Notes: a model not told the origin generated them from the letters alone. A DNA stretch of 64,000 nt from Adiantum capillus-veneris (GCA_014529385.2 CM043966.1:39180037-39244036); one strand, 5' to 3'. Counted from the stretch's first letter, positions 47,190 through 58,428 are shown. A program made the numbers and translations.

Positions 47190-48230
47190 ATGGCGGCTTC
47201 TGCTCCACCTTAGAGGGACTCCACTGAAGCCCCCTCAGCTGACACCGCAGAGACGACCCTTCGACTTGCTCTTTTGTTAGAAGAGCAAACGAGCTTGATG
47301 GCCGAACTGGAGCACTTGCAAGCCACTTCGGCTATCTGTAAGATCATTGGCACTCCGCCCAGTCGGGGCGAGGTTCGGGATTTACTACAGGCCTGCCTTC
47401 TCTCCGATGTGGACAAGATCACCGATGTCCAGATCCTCGTGAGAGGGTACTACTAGGTAGAGTTCGAGTCTGCAGATATGACAGCCAAGGTGATTTCGAT
47501 GAACCCACTCGACATCCGAGCAGCTCGAGCTCACTTCCGAGGTTGGCATCACGGTTTTGACCCTACTACAAGTGTGCTCAAGGAGGTAGGCTTGCCCATT
47601 TCGATCTATTTCCCAGGCTTGAGGCGAGAGTACCTCCCTCTCCTACCCAAGATTGGTTCCATGTTCGGGACAGTTTTGGAGTCTCCACGCACTGCAGCTT
47701 CATTTGTGGCCAAGGTTGCAAGTTTATCCATTGTGCGGGTTCTCGTTCGTGACACGCACTCCCTCCCCAAGGTGGTACTACTGCCTAGGGTGAGTGGGGA
47801 ATGGATCACACAGAGTGTGGAGTATGCGAGTCTCCCGAACCAGTGTTTCATTTGCAGACAGATGCGCCATTTGGCAAATGCCTCTCCTCGCAGGAGACCT
47901 CGACCCACAGCACATGCGCAGCCTCCCAAGGCTAAGCATGCCAAGTAGCTAGATACACTGGACGCACAGGCTGGTACATCGACAGAGACCAGTGATTAGA
48001 AAGCGGACGGTTGGTAGTAGGTGCCTGGCCGCCGCCGACAGGGGAGGGCTCGCCTCACTGCTCCCCCTGGTGGCCGACCTTCTGCAGCTCAACAGCACTG
48101 GGTTCCGTCTGGGAACCGTTTTGACCCCCTTCAACAGGACCTGCCTAAGGAGACCCCGTTCACTTCACTTCCTCCACCGCCGCCTCCTCCTCTCTCAGGC
48201 GTTGCAGGCACATTGTGGTGCTTTTGTTTG
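47190..48230 (+). pseudogene. LINE C copy 3 ORF1
   Basis: The ATG at 47190 gives MAASAPP, a stop, then RDSTEAPSADTAETTLRLAL; copy 4 shows the intact start MDNFAPPQRDSTEAP at 54468. Next come a coiled-coil-like segment (LLEEQTSLMAELEHL), VEFESADMTAKVISMNPLD and LPISIYFPGLRREYLPLLPK, which fit the DUF4283 fold of plant LINE ORF1, and a knuckle CFICRQMRHLANAS missing its last cysteine. Confidence 0.78.
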
Positions 48231-48452
48231 CTAACACTCAGCGCCCTCCTTGTTATGTATTTGTGCATGAGGATTCTTGGACAGAGGATGTAGTCCTTCG
48301 GGCTGCACGCTTGGCTTGGGCCTGGGTAGGACAGCCACTTCTTGCACGCTTGTCTAGAGGTCGTTCGGATGAGGATTACTCCCCATCCAAATCGGCCTCA
48401 GAGATAGCAAGGTTGACTGCTGCGTCAACGTTTGTTTTCTCGCATTGACTCC

Positions 48453-49619
48453 ATGAGGATCATCTCATGGAATGTGCAGGGATTAGGAGGGTCCCGGTTT
48501 CAACGTCAGAGGGGTCTGCTGCGTCAGGAGCTGCAGAGATGCCTTGTGGGTGGTGAGATTGACATTCTTATGCTACATGAGCATCATCTTTGTGAGAGCC
48601 GCATTCGGCAATGTGGTCAGATTTTGCGTGGTCGTTATGAGATATTTTGGTCAAATGCTTTTGGAACTGGAGGCATCCAGGGTCGGGTATGTATGACCAT
48701 TGCGGAGTCTTTGCAGCAGGCCATTGTGGGTAGAGGGATTGTTGTGCCAGGCAAGGCTTAGTGGATTACTATGCAGGTTCAGGGTTGCCTCATGGGCTTC
48801 TTGAACATCTACGCGCCCAATGTAGCGAGCACACGTGTAGAGTTTTCGGCTCACATTGTAGAGTCTTTGTCGCAGGCAGAGCAATCAACATGTTGGAGGA
48901 CCCAGCTGAGAGGATTGGAGGTAGCCATACTACTCTGCATGGAGATGAGTTGGCAGCGGGTTTCAGATGTGTAGCAGCATTCTAGCTTTGTGAGGCGACT
49001 TGACAGCTTGGCCTTCTCTCGTTCGGACCGTAGAGTGGGAGGAGTGAATCTATCTCGCATAGATTACTTCTACACTAGTGATCACTTCTGTGCCTTGGGT
49101 GGGACTGTTGGCATTTTGGTTGGGACTTCCTTTTCGGACCGTGCACTAGTGATCTGCACAGTGACTGATAGGCAGAGGAGGGGGAGCAGGATGCTACGTA
49201 TCCCTGAGAGGGTCTTGCTGGACTCTGCGCTCAGAGAGCAAGTGGAGGCTCTTTGGACAGAGAGCTTAGACATGCAGGATTCCCTTGCTGACAGAGTGGC
49301 CTCAGGACTTGCTCAGCTTAGTCGACTCTTTTTTCAGGAGTCTTCGGCTCGCCTGGCCGTAGTGAGAGAGGAAGAGCAGCGTCTCCGACACGGCGTTGCT
49401 TCCCTACAGAGGATGCAGGAGCAGCATCCAGACAGTCCTTGGTTGGAGGAGCAGTTGCAGCAGGCTCGCCAGGAGTTCGTCAGCACAGAGGATAGGCGCA
49501 ATGAGTTTGCTTTCCATCGACAGGCATCTCAGTGGACCCAGGTGGGTGACAGAGTGACATGCGCTTTCTTTGAGGAAGTGGGACCCCGTCATATACGCAT
49601 GCCAAGGTCAGTCAGTTGA
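48453..49619 (+). pseudogene. LINE C copy 3 AP-endonuclease and linker
   Basis: MRIISWNVQGLGGSRFQRQR opens the domain; DILMLHEHHLCESRI has H where copy 2 keeps the Q before the catalytic glutamate; YAPNVAS, GGVNLSRIDYFYTSDHF follow. Codons 48990-49619 form one open frame through the endonuclease end into a coiled-coil linker (EEQLQQARQEFVSTEDRR). Confidence 0.88.
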
Positions 49620-51000
49620 GGAGGCCTGACGAGCAAGATGCAGGCAGAGAGCAGGTGTGGGCACAGATGCCTTGTCTTGTGACTGAGGAGATGCGCCAAA
49701 GGCTTGAGCTTCTTCTTCAGCTAGAGGAGCTACACACGGCTCTTAGCGCACTCCCTCGTGGTAGCTGTCCTGGTGAGGATGGTTTGACTCCCAGCTTTTT
49801 CTTGGAGTACTGGGACTTGCCTGGCTCAGATCTCTGCAGCCCTTTCAGTACATCCTGCACATAGGAGAGATGCCTGACAGCATGAGTGAGGGCCTGATTT
49901 ACCTCATTCCCAAGGAGGGTGGATAAGATTCGATAGTGGCGATCCATCATCATCCTCAACTCATCCTACAAAATTCTTGCCAAGGCTCTGAGTTTGAGGA
50001 TTCGGCCACCTTCTGGAGAGCATTATACATGGGACACAGACAGGTTTTGTCAAGGAGTGTAGTATCTTGACAACATCTTTACTTTTTGGGAGGCCTCTAC
50101 CCTCACGCGGCTCCGTGGTGAGGATCTAGTGATACTTCTGCTCGATTTTGAGAAGGCCTACGATAGAGTTGACTCGGAATTTTTGGAGGGCACTCTACGT
50201 AGGATGGGCTTTTCAGATGCTTCGATCAGAGGTGTGTCAGCTCTGTACAGATGGGCACACAATCAAATTCTTTTGTTAGGAGGTAGAGGTGATCGTTTCA
50301 TGGTTACACGTTCGGTCAGACAAGGCTGCCCTCTTGCCCCCTTCCTCTTCCTATTCTATGTTGAGGCGGAGCAGGTTTTTGGTTTCACAGCAAGATGGCT
50401 TACGTGGCTTAGCGCTCCCTATTCGGAGAGACGAGCTACTGGATGCTGAGTTTGCAGACGACTCAGTCTTGTACTGAAATGGCCAGGAGGCCAACCTTCA
50501 CAGGTATGAGCAGGCTCGAGACCTTTTGTTGTGCATCAGGTGCACTGATCAAGTGGAGAAAGATAGTGGCTTTCTCCGCTGGTAGTGCTCCTACGCCTGA
50601 TTGGATGCCAGGTGAGGGTTTCAAATAGATTCCCCCAGGGAGTGCAGTTCGATACTTGGGTTGTCAGGCTGGCTTGGACTTGTCTCCCGAGCAGCAGATT
50701 GCTCCCCTCCTCCTGTCCATCAGGAGGAAGTTGTTACATTGGAGCTCCGCACGACTTTCGTTGGCAGGCAGAGTTGTAGTGGCCAACCAGGCGTTGTTGG
50801 CTACTATGTGGTACATCACTTCTTGTCGGATCTTTTCAAGTTCTTGCATCAGCGAGGTAGAGAGGCTAATCAAGTACTCCTTTGGTCAAGGCGTGACGCT
50901 CAAGTAGCGCGGGCCAAAGTGGCATAGCAGGTCATTATTCTTCCTTGTTCTCAAGGAGGGTTGGGGATCATAGACCAAGTACAGCAAAGCTGTGCTCTTC
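49620..51000 (+). pseudogene. LINE C copy 3 reverse transcriptase
   Basis: LPRGSCPGEDGLTPSFFLEY, KILAKALSLRI, DNIFTFWEAS, ILLLDFEKAYDRVDSEFLEG, VRQGCPLAPFLFLFY and EFADDSVLY (catalytic F-A-D-D). Broken by small deletions at 49.86-50.13 kb and 50.38 kb. Confidence 0.9.
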
Positions 51001-51939
51001 TAGGGAAGTTCATCATCAGAGGACTTCTTCTAGGAGAGGAGCCGTGGAAGGAGTTCTTGCTTTAGCAGCTTGGTGCTAGAGTGCCTCAGACTGGAGGCCC
51101 TTGGCGACCTTCGACCAGATGGATTTTCATAGAGATGGGCAAAGTTGGCTTGAGCAGGAGACCGGAGGACCGCTTCGCTGTGAATCTACTCAGATCCTAG
51201 GAGCAATTGCGGAGAGGCCTGGAGCAGCGTCAGTCTACTTGCACGGAGGAGCGCCTGAGACAGCCCCTTGTTTGGAACCCCATGGTTAGCACTCAGAGAG
51301 GCCACTTGGTTGGTAGTAGACCTCATGTTTCCTGGGTCTATTGTGGAGAGTCCATCACGCACTCTAGGTGACTGGCTACAGTTTTCAGGCTTGTCAGAGG
51401 AGCTTCAGGGCATGAGAGGGATGCAGAGCATGTGTCAGGACATCTCTGAGGGAGTACTAGCTGAGTGGCTCGCACCTCTCGAGTCAACAGCGCCCAGATG
51501 GATTGGAGCCTTCACGCGACTGTAGGTTCTCATCTCAGTTCGGGTTTGCTCAGAGACTGTGCCCTCCCTGTTTTTCGAGCTACAGGGTGGGGGACGCTTA
51601 CAGCGAGTTGCAATAGAGGCCCCACAGGTAGCAGAGTGCGGTTTTTAGAGGATCCGAGTGGTTGGCATCTGCGGGAGGACTTGTGTCATAGATCTTGACC
51701 TTGCAGCTTTTGCGACTGGCCACTGGAGATTGTGGGCTTGGGAGAGCTGTCCACTAGCACGAGTACAGTGAGATCTTGGAGAGTGGTTTTGGAGGGACCC
51801 TTTCTCCTCAGCAGACCATCCAAGTGTCCCTTTTTTTTAGTACACTGTTCGACTGGGACGATACATACTAGAAGCGCAGAGAGAGGCTCGTCTTGTTGCA
51901 ACACCTCATTGGCAGGAGGAGGGTCTCACAGCTGAGTTC

Positions 51940-52170
51940 TTGGTAGCTTTTTGGGAGAGGTTGTGGGACTCCAGACAGCCGCGGCGAGTCACTTTGTTCC
52001 AGTGGCTGATTGCACACCGAGCTACAGTAGTTGGGAGCTGGCTTGTACATAGTGGTCTCTCGGCAGCATGTGCAGCTTGTGACCATCTTGTGGAGAGTAA
52101 GCGTCACTGTCTTTGGGATTGTCCTTTGGCACAGCAGGTTTGACTTCATGTTCTTCCACTGATGCCAGCT
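51940..52170 (+). pseudogene. LINE C copy 3 C-terminal zinc-binding domain (zf-RVT)
   Basis: PRRVTLFQWLIAHRATVVGS, then CAACDHLVESKRHCLWDCPL: the W-x-hydrophobic and C-x2-C...H-C pattern found at the end of plant L1 ORF2. It is absent from copy 2. It may help bind the LINE RNA. Confidence 0.8.
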
Positions 52171-52423
52171 TTTCCACTGCTCGGCAGTACACTTGGGGGG
52201 AAGCTGCTCGGTCCACTCTCACGGGCCCGGCACTTCAGTTTGAGCTATCCTCCACCAACAGGATGATAGTGATGCAGGAGGGTCGACCTACACTCCAACC
52301 TGCTACAGAGCTTACGCCACATGAGTGGTGCAGTGAGAGAGAGGAGTGTTGGGAGCTCATTTGCGGCCTCACACTCTGGTTCATATGGCGGGCCTGCTGC
52401 TTTTGCATCTTTGAGGCTCACCC

Positions 52424-52719
52424 CAAGGTTGTACCAATCCGTACGTGCGGATCTTTACCGTACAGTACGGCCGTACTGATCGTACAGTACGCAGACTGAT
52501 CGTACTATACGGCAATTTTTTTTAATAAAAAAATTTGGGTCAATTAAGTGTCCGGATGTGAGCAATCAGCATAGCGATTTTAATTTTGCACTTAGGGCAG
52601 CGAAAATTTGCCGTGCATACGTAAATTTGGGGGCGCCTATTCTGCGCGTGGCCATTTTGAGAAATCTCTGCAACGCAACAACACTTAGTGTGTGTGCAGC
52701 TTCACAATAAGGTAACTGA

Positions 52720-52799
<80 letters not shown>

Positions 52800-53116
52800 T
52801 TGTGCCACAGGCATACTGTGAGCACTCAATAAAAATTATGTCTTATGATAGCTTGGTTAGTGAATCAAGAAAACTTATGTCTTATATTAAGTTGGTTAGT
52901 GAATCTTTGGTTGATAATGTTAAATGTGTGTGGTAATCATTGATGAGTCCCCAAGCAGTTTGCATGATATACATTTTCTAAATCTGAAAATTTTGTTAAA
53001 TGTTCTCTCATTTACTTGTTTTTTTACAAAGGTACATATTTTTATGTACATAAAAAATTTATCCATACGGAACAACGTACAGATATGTACCGTACATTAC
53101 GTATGGTGCCACCTTG
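52424..53116. mobile_element. 693-bp hAT-like non-autonomous DNA transposon
   Basis: The block starts CAAGGTTGTACCA and ends TGGTGCCACCTTG, inverted repeats with two mismatches in 13. It is flanked by GCTCACCC (52416-52423) and GCTCGCCC (53117-53124), an 8-bp target duplication with one change. LINE C copy 2 shows the empty site at about 39611-39630. Subterminal DNA is crowded with short palindromes around GTAC (CCGTACAGTACGG, CGTACAGTACG, and ACGTACAGATATGTACCGTA at the other end), as expected for transposase sites. It carries a (TC)n tract and no transposase gene. Confidence 0.85.
52723..52796. repeat. (TC)n microsatellite, 74 bp, inside the hAT-like element
   Basis: Pure TC. Frames 52566-52829 and 52688-52936 run through it and are artefacts. 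Confidence 0.98.
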
Positions 53117-53478
53117 GCTCGCCCTGTACCACCAGCAGACTGTTTGGGATCTTTGGCTAGAGTTGATTCATACTCTCAGAGGACAGTTTGGGAGACTCCA
53201 GGGCAGCTCGGACCGCATGCGGGAGCGCAGAGAAGCTTTCCTTCAACTCTAGCGCCCTGGGCCTTTCTTCACCATGTTTCAGGGTGTGCTCAGATGGCAC
53301 TACCGACCACCTGTGTGGCTTTTTCCTCCACCCATCTCTTGATTTAGCCTCATTATACATATGTTGTTTTTCCATTGGGAGTCTCCCCGTCATGATTGTT
53401 GTAGCCCTCTCTTGTAGAGGTGATTGTAGCCGTATGGGCAGTTTCATTAACTAATAGAAGGATCTTTTTCTCGGAAAA

Positions 53479-54189
53479 AAAAAAAGAAATTATGGACCAT
53501 GTTGCGGTTGGATACAAGCTTATGAAAGGGAAGCTAGAGTTTACTACAGAAGATCCCCCGACAAACAATTAGAATCCTCGGTCACAACAAACAAATTCTC
53601 GGGATTCTCGTGGAAGTCCACCACAAAGGCCTCGTTTGACGCTACAACAACGAGAAACTTTGTTACAAGAAGGCCGATGTTTTGGATGTTTTCAATCAGG
53701 ACATAATTTTCATAATTGTCCCAAAAGAACAGATAGACCCGCAGAGCCCACCCCTGCTCAGACAACCGAGAGAGCCTCAAGACCACCTCCGTCTACACGA
53801 GCCAAAACTTGTTCTTGACATTTATGGAATAAATCTTTAAAAGTTTTAATGAATTATGCAGAGCCTAAGGAAAAATCAATGGCTTCAAAGCACTTATCTT
53901 CTTTGACCCAAGAGGCATCGTGAATGTGAGGTCCCCAACCCGGAAAATTTGGGCGACTTGATAGATAACCTTCCTTTATTCTAAAGTTCCATTGAAGACA
54001 CCCTGCTCCGATTCCACGAAGCAAGGATACGAGCAACACAGAAGAGAGGAGGTCCTCTATCCATCGTGATCGTAGTTTTAAGGGTCATACACCACAAGCT
54101 AGGTTGATAAATCAAAGGATTTGTAATGGAAGCTAATTCCTATATCATAAAGATAAAATCTCATTGACATCTCAACAAAAGTTACGGAA
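53479..54189 (+). pseudogene. Gypsy 3 Gag end and decayed protease
   Basis: Continues the gag interrupted by LINE C copy 3: EIMDHVAVGYKLMKGKLEFT, then RLTLQQRETLLQEGRCFGCF and the knuckle CFGCFQSGHNFHNC (53636-53818). After a stop, LIFFDPRGIVNV (about 53895-53930) looks like a ruined protease motif. LINE C copy 4 cuts the element near 54190. Confidence 0.75.
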
Positions 54190-55742
54190 GACTGCACGCC
54201 ATCACCTCCTCCCACTTGCCTCCCCCTAGTACTGTCCTGTCCCTGCCAGCCCCCCCGCACACCCCACCCCCCCGCGCTGCCTGCCAAGCTAGCATGCTGC
54301 CCAGTGTTGCCCATCCGCCCCTCTTTCTCCCCCCCCTTGCTTGCGCTGCTTGCAGCCTATTGCCTTCCCTCACTCCCTCCTCGATACTGCACTCACCCCG
54401 CCACTTCACCTCACTCTCATTGACGCCTTCCACTCTCCTTCGTTTGCCTTTGCAACAGCAGACATAGATGGACAATTTTGCTCCGCCACAGAGGGATTCC
54501 ACTGAAGCCCCCTTGCTTGCCCGACCCCGTAGAACCCACCATCCGACTTGCTCTTTCGTCGACAGAGCAAGTGAGCTTAGAGACAGAGGTGGCGTGCCTT
54601 TAGACCACCTCTGTTATTTGCAAGATTCTCGGCACCAGACCCAGCAGAGGGGAGTGCGTGATCTCCTTCAGGCCCGCTTTCTCGTAGAGGTGGGCAAGAT
54701 CCTCGATGTTTAGCTTCTCGGACGTGACTACTACCAAATAGAGTTTGAGACTCCCGAGATGGCGTCCAAGGTCATTGCGATGAGCCCCTTGGCCATCCGA
54801 GCAATTCGAGCTCACTTTTGACAATGGCGTCACGGTTTCGACCAAGCTACGGATGTTTTTGTCGAGGAGCCAGACCTTCCAATTTCGGTCTGCTTTCTCC
54901 GCTCGAGGAGAGAGTACCTTCGGCTCCTGTCCAGGATTGGCTCAGAGATTGGGACAGTTCTGGAGACACCTCGTACGGTAGCTTTTGTAGCTACCAAGGC
55001 AGCTCGCATTCCCACAGTACGTGTTGGTGTGAGACACCCACACGTGGTCTTCAGGCTCTAGGCCAGCAGCAGTGGGTTCCCATAGGGAACCGTTTCGACC
55101 CTCTACAAGGTCCCCACTCCTTCCTCCACCTCAGCCTCTCCCGCGACAGCCCCCCTCCCCCCGAGTCTCCTTCCATCCCCCCCCCCCGGCCCCCCGAACC
55201 CTCTTCCTCCTCCCCATCTCCCCCCTCTCCTTCCGTTGCTCCCTGCCCTTCCACCCCTCCATCCCCCACTACCCCCCCTGCTTCCTCCTCTCCTCCCGTT
55301 CCTACTCCACAGTCGACCCATGGGGTAGGACCTTCCTCGGCCGCTAGGAGATCTCTTGTCAGCTTTTTTGCCACGAGTCGCTTGGCGAGAGAGGGACAGC
55401 CTTTCTTGCCTATCCCCCTTCAAGTGCAGACGTCTCCCTTTGTAGTAGTTCCTCGTGGACTTACGAGCTTCGAGGTTCGTCGTAGGTGGGACTTCTTCGC
55501 CTATGACTTCACACGGTTTCTTGGCGATCCTTCACCTGTGACTTTGAGGCAGCTTTCTTCAGAGTCCATGTACTGTTCCTTGCAGCTAGAGGGATAGAGA
55601 CCCTTGACACAATGGTTGGCTTCTCTTTTCCCCTATGTGGCAGGGACCAGCCAGAGTGGATGCTGGACTCAGTGTTGAAGTGGCTGCAGACAGAGGTCCT
55701 TGAGTTCTCTCACCACATGGGAGACCTATGGGTTACAGACCT
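54190..55742 (+). mobile_element. LINE C, copy 4: leader and ORF1 only
   Basis: C/T-rich leader, then ORF1 from MDNFAPPQRDSTEAPLLARP at 54468, with one stop and frameshifts, a C-rich linker and LTSFEVRRRWDFFAYDFTRF. It stops at 55742 after a codon run matching copy 2 position 35.79 kb and joins a gypsy 3' end. No endonuclease, polymerase or A tail, so the copy was truncated by deletion. Low-complexity frames at 55.05-55.42 kb come from the linker. Confidence 0.8.
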
Positions 55743-56485
55743 GGTAAGGTAAAAGGTAAAATGATAAGGCAGTTCTTCGTTAAATTCAAGAACTATCCCG
55801 CATTGGATGCGAAGTGGATGGAGCAGGAGGACCTGGCAGATACTTCTCAGATTGTGAACCTTTACCTTGAAGCATTTGGTTTAGCATAGTCTATTCCAAA
55901 ATTAAACCCCGAGCTCAACTGGGCGGAATTTGGTGCAGTGGGTATGCACGAGAGGGGAGTCGCTCCGCTCCTTTGTCAACAGATTGCCCCGATTTTGATA
56001 CTAAAGTCACTGATGTCTCTTTTGAGTTTCAGGGATACTTAGAGCTGACAGTATTCTGCTGTATGACTTTATCAACTGGAATTCTCGATAATATAATACC
56101 GATTTGTTCTCGACTTGTCTAAGTGCAAGAACTAATAGACGAAATGACTGCAGCATTTCAGTCTGAAAGGCATTTCAATCTGAAAGATCTCTATAGACAT
56201 GGTTGCAATAAGAATTAGTCAATTAGGCATCATTGAGGTCCCGAGTGGATCTAGATGCGATTCCTAAATACGTTGCCGATTAATCATGGTCCGAGATCCG
56301 AATGAATTTTTGAATGTGACTTGTCATGTGATGTCAAGTGATGTGACCGTCGATTGGTACGTGTGCTAGATGTGTGTTCCTAGTGCGTTGGTACTAACAG
56401 TCAGTGTCTGCTAAGACAGTTTATGGCCTCTGTCTATTTTGCAGGCGTAATCGACGGCGATTACAATGCTTTCAAGAGGGGGGTA
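55743..56485 (+). mobile_element. Gypsy 3' end with chromodomain-like tail (gypsy 1 family)
   Basis: MIRQFFVKFKNYPALDAKWM, EQEDLA and LYLEAFGLA then a stop near 55890, matching the C-terminus of gypsy 1 without the inserted LTR. About 600 bp of 3' untranslated DNA follows, ending in a polypurine tract TTTCAAGAGGGGGG before the LTR at 56486. Confidence 0.85.
56470..56485 (+). other. Polypurine tract
   Basis: CTTTCAAGAGGGGGGTA immediately precedes the LTR start TGTCACAAAC, the position where plus-strand synthesis is primed in LTR elements. Confidence 0.75.
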
Positions 56486-56981
56486 TGTCACAAACCGATG
56501 ACGTGGCAGGAGAAACACACACACACCCTACCTGTGGCTGTGGCGGCAGAATTCAGAGCAGTACTGACGTGTCAGGATTTCCGGAATTTACACTGAATGC
56601 CGACGTGGCATGACTGTACGGCAGCCTCCGCGTTTTGCAACGCTTTACGGAGCTGTACGGCCTACTTTTTGCCTACGGAGGGCTGGCTGAAAACCTACGC
56701 AAGTTGCTTTATCTGACTAAGCAAGCTTATGAGAGGAATTGCTTTATTTTTAAATGCTTTTGGTGAGAGCTTTTTGGGCTCTGGTTTTGGCATCCCTTGT
56801 AAACCTTTATAAGTGTGGCTTGGGCTCCCACTTCTCAGAGCATCTGGACGCAGAGTCTGAGAGTGAGACCCTCCCACTTCCTTGTACTTTGAGCACAGAT
56901 GTGAACTATGAATTGTTTTGAAGTGAATCTTTGTTGTGTTCCAGTAGAATCTTGACTTAGAGTGTCCAAGTTTGTTACATT
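56486..56981 (+). mobile_element. 3' LTR, gypsy 1 family
   Basis: 496 bp, TGTCACAAACCGATGACG to TTTGTTACA. It is related to the gypsy 1 5' LTR (33815-34461, opposite strand): CTTGACTT(A/G)A(A/G)GTGTCCAAG near the end and the GACGTGGCA motifs near the start. It follows its own polypurine tract. Confidence 0.85.
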
Positions 56982-56983
56982 GG

Positions 56984-57267
56984 ACCCCTCTTTAGCCTAG
57001 CCAATAGGATTCAAGCACCCCATGTGGCTAAGCATAGGGAGAAACTGACATGTATCCTTGTGCTTCGTGAGGAAGGGTTGCCCTTTGGGTGAGTGAGAAC
57101 ATTCCCCTAGCTTTGGGGCTCGCCCCCTCCTTTGTACGGCATTTCTTTGACTCAAGCGCCATACCCTCCAAGCATGGGAAGCTTCTCAAGCACCTTAGTT
57201 AGCAGGTACACGCTTAGCATGAGCATGGGTTCACTCTGTCTCATGCCCCTAGCTTGTAGGCTCGCCG

Positions 57268-57304
<37 letters not shown>

Positions 57305-57694
57305 ATGTAGGGTTGCTTGTTGACCTTGAAACACCTTAAGCACAGGGCCAGCTTGGCCAAGGACCTTAGTCATCAAGCATGCCTAGCATCTTAAATATTA
57401 AACACCAAATGCATGGGCCTAGCTTAACCTAAGGCCCTAGGTCTAAGTATTTTTAACACTAATCTTTGGAGGTCTTTAATGAAGCTAACCCTAAGGTCTT
57501 TAAGCTCCATTAGCTAGCCTTGCTCTTTGACAGATCATCTCTCATTTGGACCCATTGACTTTGGCACCGTGTTGAGATAGATCCATAAGCACATGTCTAT
57601 ATTCTAGCTCTTGTTCTCGTTTAATCTCCCACATTAAATGATCAGTTTATTATGAGAAAATCATTTGGGTTAGTTAGATATTAGATTTTGCCCA
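56984..57694 (-). mobile_element. Family H LTR, partial inverted copy
   Basis: Reverse-complement copy of the first 710 bp of 43626-45221; shared blocks include CTAATATCTAA, GATTTTCTCAT, GGTGTTTAATA and CATGCTCATGCTAAGCGTGT (as read on its strand). The homopolymer has grown to 37 C on the plus strand (57268-57304). The far half of the LTR is missing. Confidence 0.88.
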
Positions 57695-57705
57695 ACCGGT
57701 CTCTC

Positions 57706-57893
57706 TCAGCAGTTTGATTCTTCAGCAGAAAGGCTGCTTTGGTCACATGCTTTATCTCTCAACGCAATGCCATTCTGCGATGAGACGGCTGGTTTGGCTG
57801 CAGGCTTCAATTCTTTGGTTTCTTCATTTGGTTTTTGTGATCGAGGATGACTAAGAGCTTTGTCAGTATGGACAGTGAGAAGGATTGCATGCT
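57706..57893 (-). other. Coding-like segment of unknown origin
   Basis: A minus-strand frame reads DKALSHPRSQKPNEETKELK, then PAAKPAVSSQNG and DQSSLSAEESNC before TGA at 57706-57708. It lies between the family H LTR and the S-acyltransferase exons, on the same strand, so a C-terminal exon of that gene is conceivable, but it matches no S-acyltransferase tail I know. Confidence 0.2.
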
Positions 57894-58428
57894 ATTTAGG
57901 TAGTGGTCATAGAGCTCCAATGTTATGGATGTAGGACCTTAATGAGTAAAAGTTCCCTGGTTTTTCAGTTCCTTAAAGCATATGAGGATTCCATGCAGTG
58001 TTGCTAGTGTTGTTGATGGTACATAGAGGTTGGCATATACGACTTCTGCTTGGAAGCTGGACTAACGAGCTCTCTACATCACTTGGTGCCCAAAAGACTA
58101 TCTGGTTGATTTGTGCAGCTGCGACATGGTCAGGTCTCTCCCATCAGTAGCTACTAATCTTTTCATTATTGCAGTCCCTATACTGCTTAAGTACAGGGAC
58201 AAACACAATAATTATGTAGAGGTTATTATATTAACATAAGGGTTATTCACGGTTTTTAGTGGTGAAAATGGTTAAAGCCCGTTTTTGTTTTGTTTAAAAT
58301 AGGGAATTCAATAACTAATGACACCTTTTCGTAACGATCTTCTAAATACCTTTCCAAATCATAGAAAAGATGTTAACAATTTATGAATCACGATATTGTT
58401 TCAACTACTGTTATTTTTTAACTCTTAC

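Larger units (their letters stand above)
46829..53478 (+). mobile_element. LINE C, copy 3, nearly full length
   Basis: 6.65 kb including a 693-bp nested transposon. Order: C-rich 5' leader with a 26-base C run, ORF1, endonuclease, reverse transcriptase, zinc-binding domain, 3' region ending GAAGGATCTTTTTCTCGG and an A tract at about 53476-53487. It is inserted in gypsy 3 gag: the protein LWEQLKDK resumes as EIMDHVAVGYKLMKG on the other side. AAAAGA at the left edge and next to the A tract may be the target duplication. Stops throughout, so inactive. Confidence 0.9.

Noticed and set aside
54182-55423. Proline/serine-rich or glycine-rich frames resembling extensins or glycine-rich proteins
   Set aside because: C-rich leader and linker of LINE C copy 4; the true frame is LINE ORF1.
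57132-57376. Frames with poly-Pro or poly-Gly
   Set aside because: C37 tract in a family H LTR.
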